Shown here one piece after another: positions 23,718 to 35,628 of a stretch of DNA of 64,000 bases. The translations under genes and the position numbers were made by a program. The notes under the pieces were generated by a model that saw only the letters and a list, made by a program, of their open reading frames with translations, searched no databases and was not told the origin of the DNA. Source of the DNA: Dryomyza anilis (Eukaryota > Arthropoda > Insecta > Diptera > Dryomyzidae); contig OX638131.1 of assembly GCA_951804985.1 (NCBI GenBank), positions 55,790,604 to 55,854,603 on the forward strand. Reading direction: 5' to 3'. The first letter of the stretch is position 1. Each line of letters begins with the position of its first letter.

Positions 23718-25399
23718 TGGTGGTTTTGTGGTTTTACATGTACAAGTTTGGTCTGCATTTATCGTCAAACCATTATCATGAGACCATCTTGTGATTAAGT
23801 TTATTTCATTTTGCATGATTTAGGTTGCATCTTTATATTTTTATGCGTCACTATGATTGCAGTGTCGTATGTGATGCAAAGGTTGCGCTTTAGCATTTAG
23901 CATGTCGTTTGCATAAATTATATATAGAATTGGGCTAGTTTAGAACCCTGTGAAACACCATGAGTTGTTTGTATTTCATCGCTTATGTAGTTGGCGATTT
24001 TGACTCGGTATGTTCTTGCTTGCAAGTAACATTTAAACCAGCTCAGGCATTCACCACGTACGCCAGAATTGTATAGCGTTTCTAAATGTTTTTCATGTGT
24101 CAGTGTATCGAACGGTTTACTGAAATCAACCAAAAAGGACAAGACTATGATAATTTTTGCTTAAGCTGTCATTTAGATTATTTGCAAATAATCCTATATT
24201 GCAAATAATAATATTTTTCCTTTTTGATTTGGGTGAATCAATTAGTATTTTTCTAAAAAATCATTCAGCCGTCGGACTACGATTTCTTCTAATATTTTTT
24301 CGATGGCTGGTAAATTGCGATTAGTCTATAATTGCCATAATCTGATTTCGACCCATTTTTATATATTGGCCGAATTATTGACGTTTTTAATGTTTTTGCG
24401 ATATTTTTTTCCTCAAGACTTAAGTTTACTAGTCGCGTTAATACAGGTGTCATAGCGACAGCATTATTTTTCAAATCTTTTGGTCGGATTTCATCGTATC
24501 CCGCACCTTTTGCATGCATTGAGTTTAGTATATTGAAAATTTTTGTTTCATTGACCGGTTGCATACATAATGAATTTGTTATCGTATTTTTGTTTTATTT
24601 CAATGTTTGTATATCGCAGTTGTGTATCGGTTTGTTAACGTTTTCTTTAAAATTTGTTGCAAAGATATTCGAAATTTCAGAAACGTTTGCTGCCTTCATA
24701 TTTTTAATGATACGTTCATCAAGATTTGTAGCCTTTTTTCCGATAATTTCATTCTATTTTATATTTTCAAGGAATTTGTTTTTATAGAATGTATTTCGCG
24801 CGTTTGCTATTTTTTTATTTATTATTTTTCTAAAAGTTTTATATTCATGTTCTCTTTCTTTATCTTTTGGTTTAGATAACCTTTTATATAACTTATCCCT
24901 TGTAGCGCAGTTTTCGACAAGATCATTATTAATCCATGGATTTATTGATCTTTTTTTCTGTTTTGTATTTTGAATTTGTGAATTTTTGTATATATCTTTA
25001 AATGTGATTTGCAATTTTTCATACATATCGTGAAAGTTATTTTCGTTTAAAATGTTTTCCCAGTTAGTGCTCATAATTTGTGCATTTACCCCATAGTCAT
25101 TAATGACTTGTTTCTCTTACGTACACCGCAATTCCGGCCCCACTGCTATTTTCTCTAATTAGAAAATCGGCGTTGAAGCCGTTGATGGAGTAAAACTCGT
25201 TTTCATCATTAGATATATTTGTTTCAACGAGTATGATAACGTCGAGTAAATCAATCATTTTGTTGATTTCAACTCGGAAAATGCGATTTTTTCTAAGCGA
25301 TGTAATGTTTAGATAACAGCATGAGATACTGCGCTTTTGTAGCTCGCGCAAGTCTACACTTTGAAAATTAGGTGATGTTTTTATAGTGATTGAATTCAT
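23718..25399 (-). pseudogene. LINE ORF2 (endonuclease-RT), broken
   Basis: The endonuclease N-terminus (25100..25399) has CCYLNITSLRKNRIFRVEIN, IILVETNI and GAGIAVYVRE. The endonuclease C-terminus is lost. 24754..25074 is the linker (RSINPWINNDLVENCATRDK). RT blocks follow: GAGYDEIRPKDLKN and KTSIIRPIYKNGSKSDYGNY at 24289..24564, then VDFSKPFDTLTHEKHLETLY and THGVSQGSKLA at 23918..24142. A shifted frame near 23700..23900 keeps LITRWSHDNGLTINA. The catalytic YADD region has been altered to YAND. Not functional. Confidence 0.82.
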
Positions 25400-25573
25400 T
25401 TTTATTTATTTTTTATTAGCAGTGTTAATTTTTAAATTATAAATATTTGTATGTAATTATATTGAATTTTGTAATATAATATAAGGAAATGTAATGGGTG
25501 TATATTCTAAATTATGAGGCCGATATCGCTTTCGGTATTAATATGAATAATATTTAAATTTTCTGATTTTTAG

Positions 25574-26459
25574 CTAAAATACGACCTTCTCGGATTCAGA
25601 CAAACTTCCAAACATATTATTTTGCTTTATTTTTTGCCAGTCAGAGTAAGAGTAAATTCTCGTTTTTCTTTCTTCTTTATACTGCGCACCAAGAGAGTCA
25701 GTATTAATTTGTTTCCCACGGGATTTTTGCATCACTTCTCGTTTGGCGCCACGAGAGAATAGCTTGACAATGATGTTGCTGCTTTTCTGCTTGATGCGGT
25801 ATGCATCGATGATGGCGGTGTCCGCGATGTGTGCGGCTATAGATTTTGCTACTGCATGCACTATTTGTTTTAAATCGTCGTCGTCTTTTCGTGGTACATT
25901 ACCAATTTCAATATTTTGTCGATCGACTCTTGCTCGAGAGCTTTGATCTTTCGCTCCATTACGTCAATGCGTTTCTCCTTCTCGCTGTTTTTCTCATAGA
26001 GATCTGACACTTGCAGTGTGAGCTGTGACATGTTTTCATTTACCTTCGTGAAAGTGCTGGTCATCTCATCATGCGATGTAGAGAGTTTGTTGCTCATCTG
26101 CTCCATAATATTTTTGATTTGCTTCATGTCGGACTTAAGTTCTGACACATCGGTACGTGCAGAGTTCACTCCGGTTTGAAAAGCAGCAAGAGAGAGAGTG
26201 TCATATGAGCGATAGCGTTGGCTATCTGAATCATAGTTTTCATCATCCTCCTTGCTGCGAAGCTGTTTTTATGTTGATTGCTTTTGTGATCCCCTGCATT
26301 TTTGGCATTTCCATTACGCTCTGCGAGTAGTGCCCATGCTGGCGTAGGAGGTATCGTAGATGGTGGTGCAGGGAGAATAGTGGTACGTTGATCTGCAATG
26401 TTGACATGGCACGAAGTTCCCGATGTTGGGAGAGCTTCATTGCGCTCGTTACAGAGCAT
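25574..26459 (-). pseudogene. LINE ORF1 (coiled-coil nucleic-acid-binding protein), frameshifted
   Basis: 26166..26459 is a Pro/Ser-rich N-terminus (MLCNERNEALPTSG). 25870..26169 is a predicted coiled coil with heptad-like spacing (KRIDVMERKIKALEQE). 25574..25861 is a basic domain with IIDAYRIKQKSSNIIVKLFS. The pieces lie in different frames. The plus-strand copy shows the same three parts. Confidence 0.78.
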
Positions 26460-26470
26460 TTAGAGTGATT

Positions 26471-26966
26471 AATTTAATGTTTGATTTCAAGTTTTTTTCT
26501 TATATTAATTTTTGTATTTTTCTCTTATTTTTAGTTTTTGTAATTGTTTTGTAATTACACTTGTTTTAATTTACACTTTGCTAGTATAGTTCGTTTATGT
26601 AAAAAAAATACTGAGTTATTTCTTCGCTATTACGATATTTAAACAGAGCTCATAAGCAACACGTCCAATCGCGACACTTTTTGCTATCTACATGTCTACA
26701 AATTATATATCGAAGAGCAGAACGCATACGAGCAGAACACATACTCCTCTTAATTAGCCAGGTTTCTAGGAATCTCTATCTATGCGATAAATTTGATAAA
26801 GCCTGTAGTAAATTTTTTTTTAAAAGAAACAATTATTGATTAAATATAAAAAAAAAACATTTGTTTATAAACTTCATTATTAATAAAAATAAACCCAAAT
26901 TAACGTGAATAATTTCCAAAAAGAGAAAAAATAAATGACAAAAAAGAAAAAACTTAACAATAATAA
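26471..26966. other. Spacer between head-to-head LINEs
   Basis: AT-rich, no gene. Probably holds the two LINE 5' UTRs. It would be the loop if the inverted pair folded in RNA. Confidence 0.45.
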
Positions 26967-27715
26967 ATGAAAATGTTGTGCAATGAGTGCAAAGAAAATC
27001 TCCAAACTTCGGGTGAGTTCGTTACATTCTCCATGCACAACAATAACAGAGACCTCCTACGCAAGCATGGGAACCTCTCGCAGAGCGGAGAAATGCCAAA
27101 TATGTAGAGCATCACAGACATCGTCTCAAACAGGAGCTTCAGCTAAGCAAAATTCGCAACAACAACGCAGCAAGGGGGATCTCTCTGAGAAAAACATAGA
27201 AAAAGACAAGCGCATAGACTCCCTGGAACGAAAGATCAATGCTCTCGAGCAACAGGCGTTAGAAAAAAAATATTGAAATCGGGAATGTCCCCAAAAAAGA
27301 AAACGAAAACATTAAAAAAATAGTACAAGCAGTTGCAAAGTCGATAGACGCAAACATCGCGGCAAGCGACATAATCGATGCATATCGCATCAAACAGAAA
27401 AGCAACAACATAATTGTTAAGCTATCCTCTCCAGGCGCCAAACGAGAGCTAATTCAAAAATATCGCGGCAAGAGAATTAATGCAGATTATCTGGGTGATG
27501 AGTACCAGGAAGAAGGAGATAGGAAGTCATGAATATACGTTAACTATCAGCTGACTGCTACAAACCGCCACCTACTATGGCTGGCAAAAAACAAATCGAA
27601 AGAGTCTGGGTGGAAATTTGTGTGGGTCCGAGACGGACGTATTTTAGCGAAACAACAAAAAAATTTAAATGTAATTCAATTAAATAGCGAATGCGATATC
27701 GGCCTAATAATTTAG
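26967..27715 (+). pseudogene. LINE ORF1 of the plus-strand copy, frameshifted
   Basis: Starts MKMLCNECKENL with a CX2C pair, continues through frameshifts to KNIEKDKRIDSLERKINALE (coiled coil, about 27190..27276). Then comes a domain with DIIDAYRIKQKSNNIIVKLS (near 27370), a YQLTATNRHLLWLAK stretch near 27550 and WKFVWVRDGRILAKQQ near 27615. The last part resembles the C-terminal RNA-binding domain of LINE ORF1 proteins of this group. Confidence 0.78.
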
Positions 27716-28918
27716 GAACAACATCCCTTTGCCCCTTTTTTTTCTTTAATTTAATTTAAAATATATAATATTAAATATGAAAAATGAAAAATAGAAACAT
27801 TAGATATAATTATACTAGTCGAAACTAACATTACGAATGAGGAAAATGAAATGTTCTCCATAAAATGGTACAATGCTGAATATTTAAACGGAGAAAATCG
27901 TAGGGGAGGCGGGATTGCGGTGTACGTAAAGCAAAACTATTGCTTATGACCACTCTTTGCCGATCGTACTCTCATTTGAAGTAATGAAACTTATTCACCG
28001 CATCAACAACAAACACCTTACGATGCTTGCAGTCTATTGTCCCCCATCTACAAACACTAAAGAATTCGTAGAAGAACTCAATTTAGTGATAAAGCAAGGC
28101 GACCAAAAACAAAATATGATAATCGTCGGTGATATGAACATTGACTTGCATAAAACTAGAAACAACAACAAAATATATTACACTGATATGCTCTCAGCGC
28201 ACGGCCTCCAAAACAAACAATACCGAAAACACAAGAGTAGAAATTGCGCGGGAGACAAGTACTCTCATCGATCATCTCTTTCTTAGGTACAAAGAAAACA
28301 ATGCACATGTAGCTGTGGTCAAAGCAAGCATCTCTGACCATTACGTAGTTGTCTGCAGAGCATGCAATGAGAAAAACAACGAAAATATAAACAATTATCC
28401 AAAGCAAAACATCAACGAATATAGGGTAAATGTGTTAATTAGAGTACTAATTGGAACGACATTCTAGAAATGAATAACGTTGATGAAATGTATGCTAAAT
28501 TGCAAACCACATTTAATGATATATACATGAAAGCAAAATAAGATAACAAAAAAAAAACGAAGAACAAATCCATGGATAACCGATGATTTCATTAAGTACT
28601 GCGCAACAAGAGACAAACTCTATAAAAGATGATTATCAAAACCAAAAAATAAACAAAATGAATTTGAAATTTTCTAACTAAAAAAAAATAGAATTTGTAA
28701 AAAACAATTTTTATAGAAATAAATTACGAAAATAAAAATGTTATGAGGAAAACGTGGCAAATTATTAATGAAATAATAGGAAAAAAAAACCTCAAACTTG
28801 GATGATGTAATCACAAAAAACATGAAATCTGCTAATGTTGACGAAATTTCAAATACATTTGCTTAAAATATTAAAACAAATAAAAACAAAACTATACACC
28901 TTTGTCAAATAATAATCG

Positions 28919-29310
28919 AGTTTTAGCTAATACAGCTAGCTTGCACTTTCACAGCACGGGTGCTGGAAAATATTTACCCACTAAAAATAGTTGGGCTCGT
29001 TAACCAAAGCATGCAATTGTTAGATTATAGTTTTAATCTGCATTTAGGTTGATTTTTTGACAGATTTATAGTGTACTGTCGGCAATTGTTTACTAAATTA
29101 CACATTCGATTGAAGGGTGACGCAGCAACATAATTAGTTCTACTGTATGATTGATAAAACAAAGTATCACGATTTCTACTACTTCTACGATTGTGGTTAA
29201 ATTTAACATAATTAAGAAGTTCAGGGGAATCCAGTCCACCTGTAATAAGTTGGTGTATGAACGTTATATCGCCATTCTTTCTTTCTAAAACACTACACAA
29301 AACACACAAT
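28919..29310 (-). mobile_element. Nested 3' fragment of the CR1/Jockey-type LINE family found at 46346
   Basis: On the minus strand it encodes HQLITGGLDSPELLNYVKFN, RSSRNRDTLFY and PFNRMCNLVNN, then a 3' UTR ending GTATTAGCTAAAACTCG, nearly the same as the last 120 bp of 46346..50592. This fixes the 3' end of that family at GCTAAAACTCG. 5'-truncated, as usual for LINEs. It is inserted between the endonuclease and RT of the plus-strand LINE. Confidence 0.88.
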
Positions 29311-30715
29311 AAAAAAATTAAATTTTCATGGAAAATACAGATGAAACAGAAATACTAAATATATTAAATAACATGAAAACAAAAGGTGCTGGTTATGATG
29401 ATATTACCCTATTGATCTGAAAAAGAAATCCAGTGTTATTACACCAATTATAACTAAATTCATTAATATGAGTTTGGAGGAATCAAAATTACCAAATATC
29501 CTCAAAACATCTATAATACGACCGATCTACAAAAGCGGTATAAAATCTGAATATGGCAATTATAGACCCATATCTATACTACCCGCAATTGAGAAAATTT
29601 TAAAAGATTTTGGAGTTAATAGACTATCGAATTTCATCCCAAAATACAATATAATAGATGATTCCAAAAAGGAATATAAATAAGCTTCTGAGACACTTTG
29701 CGAGTAAATTAAACTCAGACCTATGTAAAAACCTTAACAGTCTAGTTCTTTTTGTTGACTTTAGCAAGGCATTTGATACACTGACCCACGAAAAATTGAT
29801 ATCGACATTACACAACTCAGGTGTACGTGGTGAATGCCTTAGATGGTTCGAAAATTATCTAAAATTACGAACGTATCGAGTGAAAATACAAAACAATTTA
29901 AGTGGTGAGATAGAAATAACTCATGGAGTTCCCCAAGGATCTAAATTGGGACCAATTTTTTTATTTATTTCTTTTTTCAAATTTTTTATTCTTTATACAA
30001 ACGATATGCTAAAACAATTAAAAAATAGCGCAACCTTTGCATACGCCGATGACACGGCAATCATAGTAACACACAAACACCTTGAAAATGCAACAAAAAT
30101 TATGCAACAGGAAATCGAGATAATCACGAGATGGTCACACGATAATGGCCTAGCAATAAACGCAAGCAAAACTATGCAAAAATTTATAGAACAGCTCACC
30201 ACTTGCAAATATCTTGGTGTAATAGTTGACCATAATCTAAAATGACGCGATCACATAGAGCACGTGCGTAAAAACTGCGATAATCATCATACATGCTATA
30301 TCATCTTAACAACTGCAGCAACGAAAGTGTAGTTCGGAAATGCATAACTGCATGGGGTACATCTGCACATTGCAGACTACTCCAGAAAAGTCAAAATCAA
30401 ATTTTGAAGTACGTAACAAGAAGATACATAGCTACCAGCAGCAACATACAAATTAACAAACAATTAAACGTACTAAACATCGATGGCATCTTTAAGTCAA
30501 CATTGCTAAATGAGTTTTATGATGACCCACAATATCGTAATGACATCGACCACAGGCATTATACTCGAAGAAGAGCGGAAGGCAGATATCAGGTTCCACG
30601 TTTCTTTAACAACTATGGCAAATACACTCTGAATTCTACAATACCAACACTGCTTAACGAGCTTCCTGTACAACTAATTAACATGACACACAATAAAGGG
30701 TTTTTCCACAGGGCC

Positions 30716-31357
30716 GCTACAAAAGTAGAGAGACAGGGACAGCAAACGACGCCATATTTCTTGCCGCTCTTTTGACATTTCTCTTCAGTAAGATTTGCCA
30801 TTTCATGCCATGCTTGACTGTACTTCTTCCGTGATGATCAAGACCGGCACGTACCTGTGAATGGGAATCGCTACCGTTCAATGATAACCGAATATTATTG
30901 ACCCCAATTGGATGATATGGACTTGGAGGACATGTGGTTCCAAGAGGACGGCGCCACAAGCCTTACAGCGAATGCCACAATTAATTTATTGGAAACCAAG
31001 TTTGGAGAAGGTGTTATCTCACAAAATGGTCCAGTCGATTGGCCGCCTCGGTCGTGCGATTTGACGCCGTTAGACTATTTTCTGTGGGGCTACGTCAAGT
31101 CTATGGTCTATGCCAACAAGCCAGCGACGATTGATGAACTTCGTACGAATATCGAACGTGAAATTGCAGCAGTATCGGCCGATTTATGCTTGAAAACTGT
31201 CGAAAAATGGGTTCAGCGTCTGGACTTCTGCAAGCGTGCCCGTGGTGGCCATGCAAAAGAAATCGAGTTCCATACATAATGGCATCGAACGTACTTTTAC
31301 AGGAATAAAGAATTTCATTGATATCCAAAACCGTAGCGCCTCCGATGCGCCACCCTT
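30716..31357 (+). mobile_element. Mariner-type DNA transposon, internally deleted, inserted in the LINE
   Basis: Interrupts LINE ORF2 between GFFHRA and the resuming RKIKLKHH frame. The right end reads GTAGCGCCTCCGATGCGCCACCC (31332..31354), likely its terminal inverted repeat; the left end (near GGGCCGCTAC, 30710..30720) is less clear. Holds the C-terminal part of a transposase. Confidence 0.8.
30821..31279 (+). pseudogene. Mariner-superfamily transposase, C-terminal half
   Basis: Frame with YFFRDDQDRHVPVNGNRYRS, an in-frame TGA at 30899 where Trp is expected, then DMDLEDMWFQEDGATSLTAN, WPPRSCDLTPLDYFLWGYVK and a C-terminal tail ending EIEFHT. Between the Asp of QEDGA and the Asp of TPLDYF I count 41 residues, the spacing of the DD41D (rosa-like) group, not DD34D mariner. 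The N-terminal DNA-binding domain and first catalytic Asp are deleted, so it is inactive. Confidence 0.82.
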
Positions 31358-31615
31358 TACAAATAGAAAAATTAAATTAAAACACCACTACATAAACTCT
31401 GCGTAACAACAATAAATTGAGCAATAAATACAATAAAAACCAACAGACACTAAAACAAAACAACTTAAATTGTAAAGGATATAATAATTACAATCAAACA
31501 CCAAACACCAAAACAACAACAATCAAAAAAAAGCAACAACATATGCACTAACAAAAATCTCAATATAATAATATGAAAATTAATAATAAATTAATTTAAT
31601 TAATTACAAAAAAAA

Positions 31616-31616
<1 letters not shown>

Positions 31617-31685
<69 letters not shown>
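31617..31685. repeat. (GATA)n microsatellite, left border of R1-like copy 2
   Basis: About 17 pure GATA units between the A-run of the preceding LINE and the first base of the R1-like element. Confidence 0.97.
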
Positions 31686-32559
31686 CCGCAAGGGTATCCT
31701 CAGGCGAGGATACCGGAGATTAACGACCTCGCGGACACTAGTTGTGGCTGGTATGGAGTCCGTACTAAAATGGTACATGTGCTTGAGGAAGTCCTGTGAC
31801 CGCCTCCGTGGTATCCCTAGTCAACTCGCGCCGAATGGCCTTAAAATCAAGCCCAGTACGGTCTTAATTATGGAATTACTGGATAAATGGATATGAAACT
31901 GACACAACCCCGAAGGTACTCCTGCCGAAGGGCATTAGGATCAAGCCCAGTACGGTCCTAATTATGGAATTTCTGGAGAATGCTTTTGAAATTGATGCAC
32001 CCTGGGCTTACAGTTTGTGGCAATCTATGACCTCAGTAGGTGGAAGTGAATTTTCACTGAAATGGCTCATAGGCTAATGTCACAGCTGCCTCCGTTCCAC
32101 TAAAACGTGGCGAGTCTCGGAGTACGTTCTATGTTTGTCACCATTGAGTTGGTGGTGTACGTTCAAATGTATGTTCCTGATTAGTACGGATCTGGCTCTG
32201 ACCCTCGCATGGCCTCTCTGCATGCATGCATACCATGGGATCTAAACATAACTATACATTCAAACGGCGATAGCGGCTTCGAGTTGGGACCCAGTGAAAA
32301 TGGGAGTACAACAACAACAACAAAAAACAAACCAAAACAAGAAAATAAAAGAAAGAAAGAGAAGAATTGACCATTAGAACGCCGATAAAGAGAGGGGGGG
32401 TAAAAAATCCTTTTGGGAGAAGCTCGGTGATAGTGAGGTCACCACAAACTAATGAGTCGAACACGCCACTTTTAAAAACGTGAGTACTATAAGAGGATTT
32501 AGAGCACACCTGTGAATAGTCGCAAGGCTGATAACTCCGAAGAAGATGAGAGGCATCTA

Positions 32560-33020
32560 AGTCAGCTCAGACATTCGGAAGATAGAGCGTTTATAATAAA
32601 CTAAGTGCAGCAAATGTCATTGTTTCTGGAGCAAAAAACATACACAAGACGGTACGCGATAATCTTAACTGTGCTTACGCATTATATCCACAGCTTAGAG
32701 AGTTTAGGGAAGCGATAGATATTAAACCAGTTGTTCAGAGAAGCGCACGCAAGGAAGTACAATCTAAAGCCACTCAAGTAGACCCAACTTCCCCGGCTCA
32801 GAATAGAAAACGAAAGGTAGCCAAAACACCCGCAACAGTTAGAGCCCTGCAGACCCAGTAGGAAATAAATATACAAGATATCCCAGTCGTGCCAAATGAT
32901 TGGAAAAGCGTGAACCACCGAAAAAAAAAGAATGGACAAAATAATGGAGAGTTACTTGTTAAATTAAGAAAAGGTGAAAAGCTCAAGAGTGCTACAGGTG
33001 GCACGCTTGGTGAGGATGTA
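32560..33020 (+). pseudogene. R1-like ORF1 remnant (copy 2)
   Basis: Lys/Arg-rich frame with SARKEVQSKATQVDPTSPAQ, KRKVAKTPATVRALQTQ, a stop at about 32859, then VPNDWKSVNHRKKKNGQ near 32890. The W-x-V motif before the knuckle region matches the WVKVRPKAK of copy 1 ORF1. The RPDALII core and the zinc knuckles are lost in the deletion. Confidence 0.65.
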
Positions 33021-33050
33021 TGATTAGAGCTGTTACCAAAAAATTAATTA

Positions 33051-34772
33051 TTGATATCACAAGACCTGATGTACATAATGTTAAAACGGTTGAAAGTAAG
33101 TATAGAGAATCGTGGAGAACTATCTCCTATGCAACATGGCTTTCGCAAGGGAAAGAGTTCCGTAGACGCCATAAGTGAAAATTGCAAAAGGGCGATACAA
33201 GCAAACATTTCTAAGGAATACTGCGCAATAATAACACTCGATGTAAAAGACGCATTCAACACAGTGAAATGGAAAGTAGTATTACAAGCTTTCAGTAAGA
33301 AGGGCATAGAAAACTATCTATACAGCATGATAGCAGACTATCTTGAGAAAAGAATTATTTTATATGAGACGGAAAATGAATACCAAATAACAGCAGGGGT
33401 ACCTCAGGGCTCCGTATTGGGAGCATTCCTATGGAATGTAATTAAGTATGAAGCTACAAGAAGTCGCGGAACTAGTAGGTTATGCGGATGATATTGCACT
33501 TGTTGTAAACCATAAAAGTTCCGATTTGATCGAGATAGTGGTCAATGATAGTCTATGTCGTTGTAGCAGATGGCTGCGGGGAAACGGCCTCCAATTCGCA
33601 GTGCCAAAAACGGATGCTATTCTAGTGACAGGTCGCAGTCTTCAAAATTCCGAGAATAATACTACAATCTAGAGATACCATTTAAACGGAGCCTATGCTA
33701 TTTGGGAGTACAATTGGAGTACAATAACTTCAAAAAACACGTACTCAATATTCGAGACAACGCATTGAAAACGGCAACATCGTTGGCCAGAATAATGCCA
33801 AATTGTGGCGGTCCTAAGCCGCAAATAAGAAAATTGATAAACAGCGTAGTACACTCCCAACTTCTTTATGCTGCACCAACCTTTGTCAGGGCGCTGAATC
33901 TGAAGTACAACTTAAGGAAGTTACGGAAACCACAGAGAGTTAGTGCTCTCCGTATAATATCAGCGTACCAATAGGAGTACAATTGGAGTACAATAACTTC
34001 AAAAAACACGTACTCAATATTCGAGACAAAGCATTGAAAACGGCAACATCGTTGGCCAGAATAAGCCGCAAATAAGAAAATTGATAAACAGCGTAGTACA
34101 CTCCCAACTTCTTTATGCTCCACCAACCTTTGTCAAGGCGCTGAATCTGAAGTACAACTTAAGGGAGTTACAGAAACCACAGAGAGTTAGTGCTCTCCGT
34201 ATAATATCAGCGTACCAATAGACCTATTAATCTTGGAAAGAGAAGAAATATATAACCAAACCGAAAGTATAAGTTGGGCCAACACTAATCCACTGGAACG
34301 AACAAGAATAACCACAGAGATAAAAAAAAACGCAAGGGGTAATATAATAGCCAAATGGCAGGAACGATGGAATCAAAACGAGAACGGCAGATGAACATAT
34401 AGTATCATTCCAAATATAAGAGTCTGGATAGATAGGCAACTCGGAAACATGGGCTATTTCTTAACTCAGGCGATGACAAACCATGGTAGTTTTAATAAAT
34501 ACCTAATAAAACAAGATAGATTTAAAATAAAAAAAGAAAGCAGTTTTGACTCATACGGCGCACTGGAAGAAGATTCAAAACATATACTTTTGAAATGTGA
34601 AAGATGGTTTGAAGAGAGACGAGCTTTGAATGACTTGCTTGGCTTAATTCTAACTCATGAAAATTTCGTAAACGTAATGCTACGATATCAAATAGCATGG
34701 AATTTATGTGAAAATTACATCAATAGAATATTGAAGGAAAGGTGGTCACCAGTTCCGAACCTCCTTACTTAG
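33051..34772 (+). pseudogene. R1-like ORF2: reverse transcriptase and C-terminus, broken
   Basis: RT blocks: MQHGFRKGKSSVDAI (33130), IITLDVKDAFNTVKWKVVLQ, TAGVPQGSVLGAFLWN (33390..33440), a frameshift, then GYADDIALVV (33478; YADD intact) and YLGVQLEYNNFKKHV in a third frame. The thumb region is duplicated (see 33705..34220). The C-terminal frame 34449..34772 has LTQAMTNHGSFNKYLIKQD and DSKHILLKCERW, the R1-type terminal finger with its first Cys residues lost. Confidence 0.83.
33705..34220 (+). repeat. Tandem duplication within R1-like copy 2 (period 269 bp)
   Basis: The block beginning ggagtacaattggagtac at 33705 repeats at 33974. The second copy lacks about 21 bp (the tgccaaattgtggcggtcct stretch) and has a few substitutions (gctgcacc/gctccacc). 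Both end at the same atatcagcgtaccaata. Confidence 0.9.
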
Positions 34773-34895
34773 AGATAGTAAGGAGGACTTAAGAACAAAA
34801 CGGAAATTAAACCCCCTGAGTTGGTGGAGAAAAGATTCGTGGGGCCACTAGATGATAGAGCGCTATCACTACGTCCTATACAAAAAAGATAAATA

Positions 34896-34896
34896 T

Positions 34897-34964
<68 letters not shown>

Positions 34965-34974
34965 AAAGAGAGTG

Positions 34975-35031
<57 letters not shown>

Positions 35032-35036
35032 TATAG
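34896..35036. repeat. (TAGA)n microsatellite between R1-like copies 2 and 3
   Basis: A TAGA/GATA array in two blocks separated by aaaaagagagtgag (34964..34977). It is both the 3' border of copy 2 and the 5' border of copy 3. Confidence 0.97.
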
Positions 35037-35439
35037 AAACAACGGGGAGTTACGACCCCGCGGTCCCTAGTTGAAACCCAGGTAGCGTCTGTACCCACAA
35101 TGGGCGGCTGCCTGGTCTTCGTCTGACCCCTGAGGAGCGGCAGTCTATACAAACTTGGCAAGAAGTATAAAATGCACCTAGCACAAGGTATAAAGCTCCC
35201 AGCAGTAGGGAAAACTGTAATGAAATAGAGCGCATGGTTATAGATGGCAGCCACAATAGTGGAAATCCACCCGTGGTTACATCCACGGAAAGGCCACGGA
35301 TTATGGAGGCCCTAACTCCCAGCTGAAACAGCGCGTTAAGTCCTGGCGTAGGGAAAGTGCGAATTGGATGGGTTGTCTGTCGCCTCAGGTAGCAAGTATC
35401 TTTAAACAGGTGCTTCAGATGCTTGGAATTCGGGCACCT

Positions 35440-35628
35440 AGCGAAGACATGTACCAATACGCACGAAAGATCGCAGGCGTGCAGAAGGTGCGGTACAGAT
35501 GGTCACATTGCGAGAGACTGCAACAAGAAATGTTCTGCAAACTTAATAAAAATTCAGACGTGAATCATATAGCAGGGAGCAGTATATGCCCAGTTTTTAG
35601 GAAGGCACTTAACAATTCTCGTAGATGA
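35440..35628 (+). pseudogene. R1-like ORF1 C-terminal remnant with a zinc knuckle (copy 3)
   Basis: Near 35476 the frame reads QACRRCGTDGHIARDCNKKC, a CX2CX4HX4C knuckle. A frameshift leads to HIAGSSICPVFRKALNNSRR, ending with TGA at 35626..35628 inside ATGA. The corresponding end of copy 1 reads HITGSAVCPYYQKALRLL, confirming the family. Confidence 0.8.

Larger units (their letters stand above)
23700..26470 (-). mobile_element. LINE (CR1/Jockey group), minus-strand copy of the inverted pair
   Basis: ORF1 (25574..26459) and ORF2 (about 23718..25399) lie in LINE order on the minus strand. The same family, with matching peptides in both ORFs, is present on the plus strand at 26967..31616, so the two stand head to head with their 5' ends about 0.5 kb apart. 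Both are decayed. The ORF1 type (coiled coil, then a basic domain) and the RT style place it in the CR1/Jockey part of the I group; I cannot fix the clade by eye. Confidence 0.82.
27780..31405 (+). pseudogene. LINE ORF2 of the plus-strand copy (endonuclease-RT), interrupted
   Basis: The endonuclease is read across frames: GGGIAVYVKQNY (27905), LTMLAVYCPPSTNTKEFVEE, VGDMNIDLH (28130), TLIDHLFLRY and the SDHY catalytic motif (28335). The linker near 28560 reads NKSMDNR-like in place of NPWI. RT: KGAGYDD (29380), KTSIIRPIYKSGIKSEYGNY (29510), VDFSKAFDTLTHEKLISTLH (29755), THGVPQGSKLGP (29920), FAYADDTAIIV (30035) and LTTCKYLGVIVDHNL (30200). The C-terminal part (30293..30714) reads NELPVQLINMTHNKGFFHRA up to the mariner. 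The RT core 29658..30245 is one open frame with YADD intact; the gene as a whole is dead. Confidence 0.85.
26967..31616 (+). mobile_element. LINE (CR1/Jockey group), plus-strand copy, with two nested insertions
   Basis: ORF1 from ATG 26967 (MKMLCNECKENLQTSGEF), ORF2 from about 27780 to 31405, then a 3' UTR ending in an A-run (31606..31615) next to a GATA array. ORF2 is interrupted by a minus-strand LINE fragment (28919..29310) and by a mariner (about 30716..31357); ORF2 resumes after the mariner with RKIKLKHHYINSA and a stop. Numerous frameshifts. It is the inverted partner of 23700..26470. Confidence 0.85.
31686..34895 (+). mobile_element. R1-clade LINE, copy 2, bounded by GATA/TAGA arrays
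   Basis: Starts CCGCAAGGGTATCC directly after (GATA)n. The first ~120 bp align by eye with the start of copy 3 (GAGATTAACGACCTCGCGGACACTAG against GAGTTACGACCCCGCGGTCCCTAG). An ORF1 remnant lies about 32560..33020, then RT without endonuclease, then a 3' UTR ending AAAAAAGATAAATATA and a (TAGA)n array. An internal deletion removed the end of ORF1 and the whole endonuclease. Frameshifts and a 269-bp duplication make it inactive. Confidence 0.85.
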
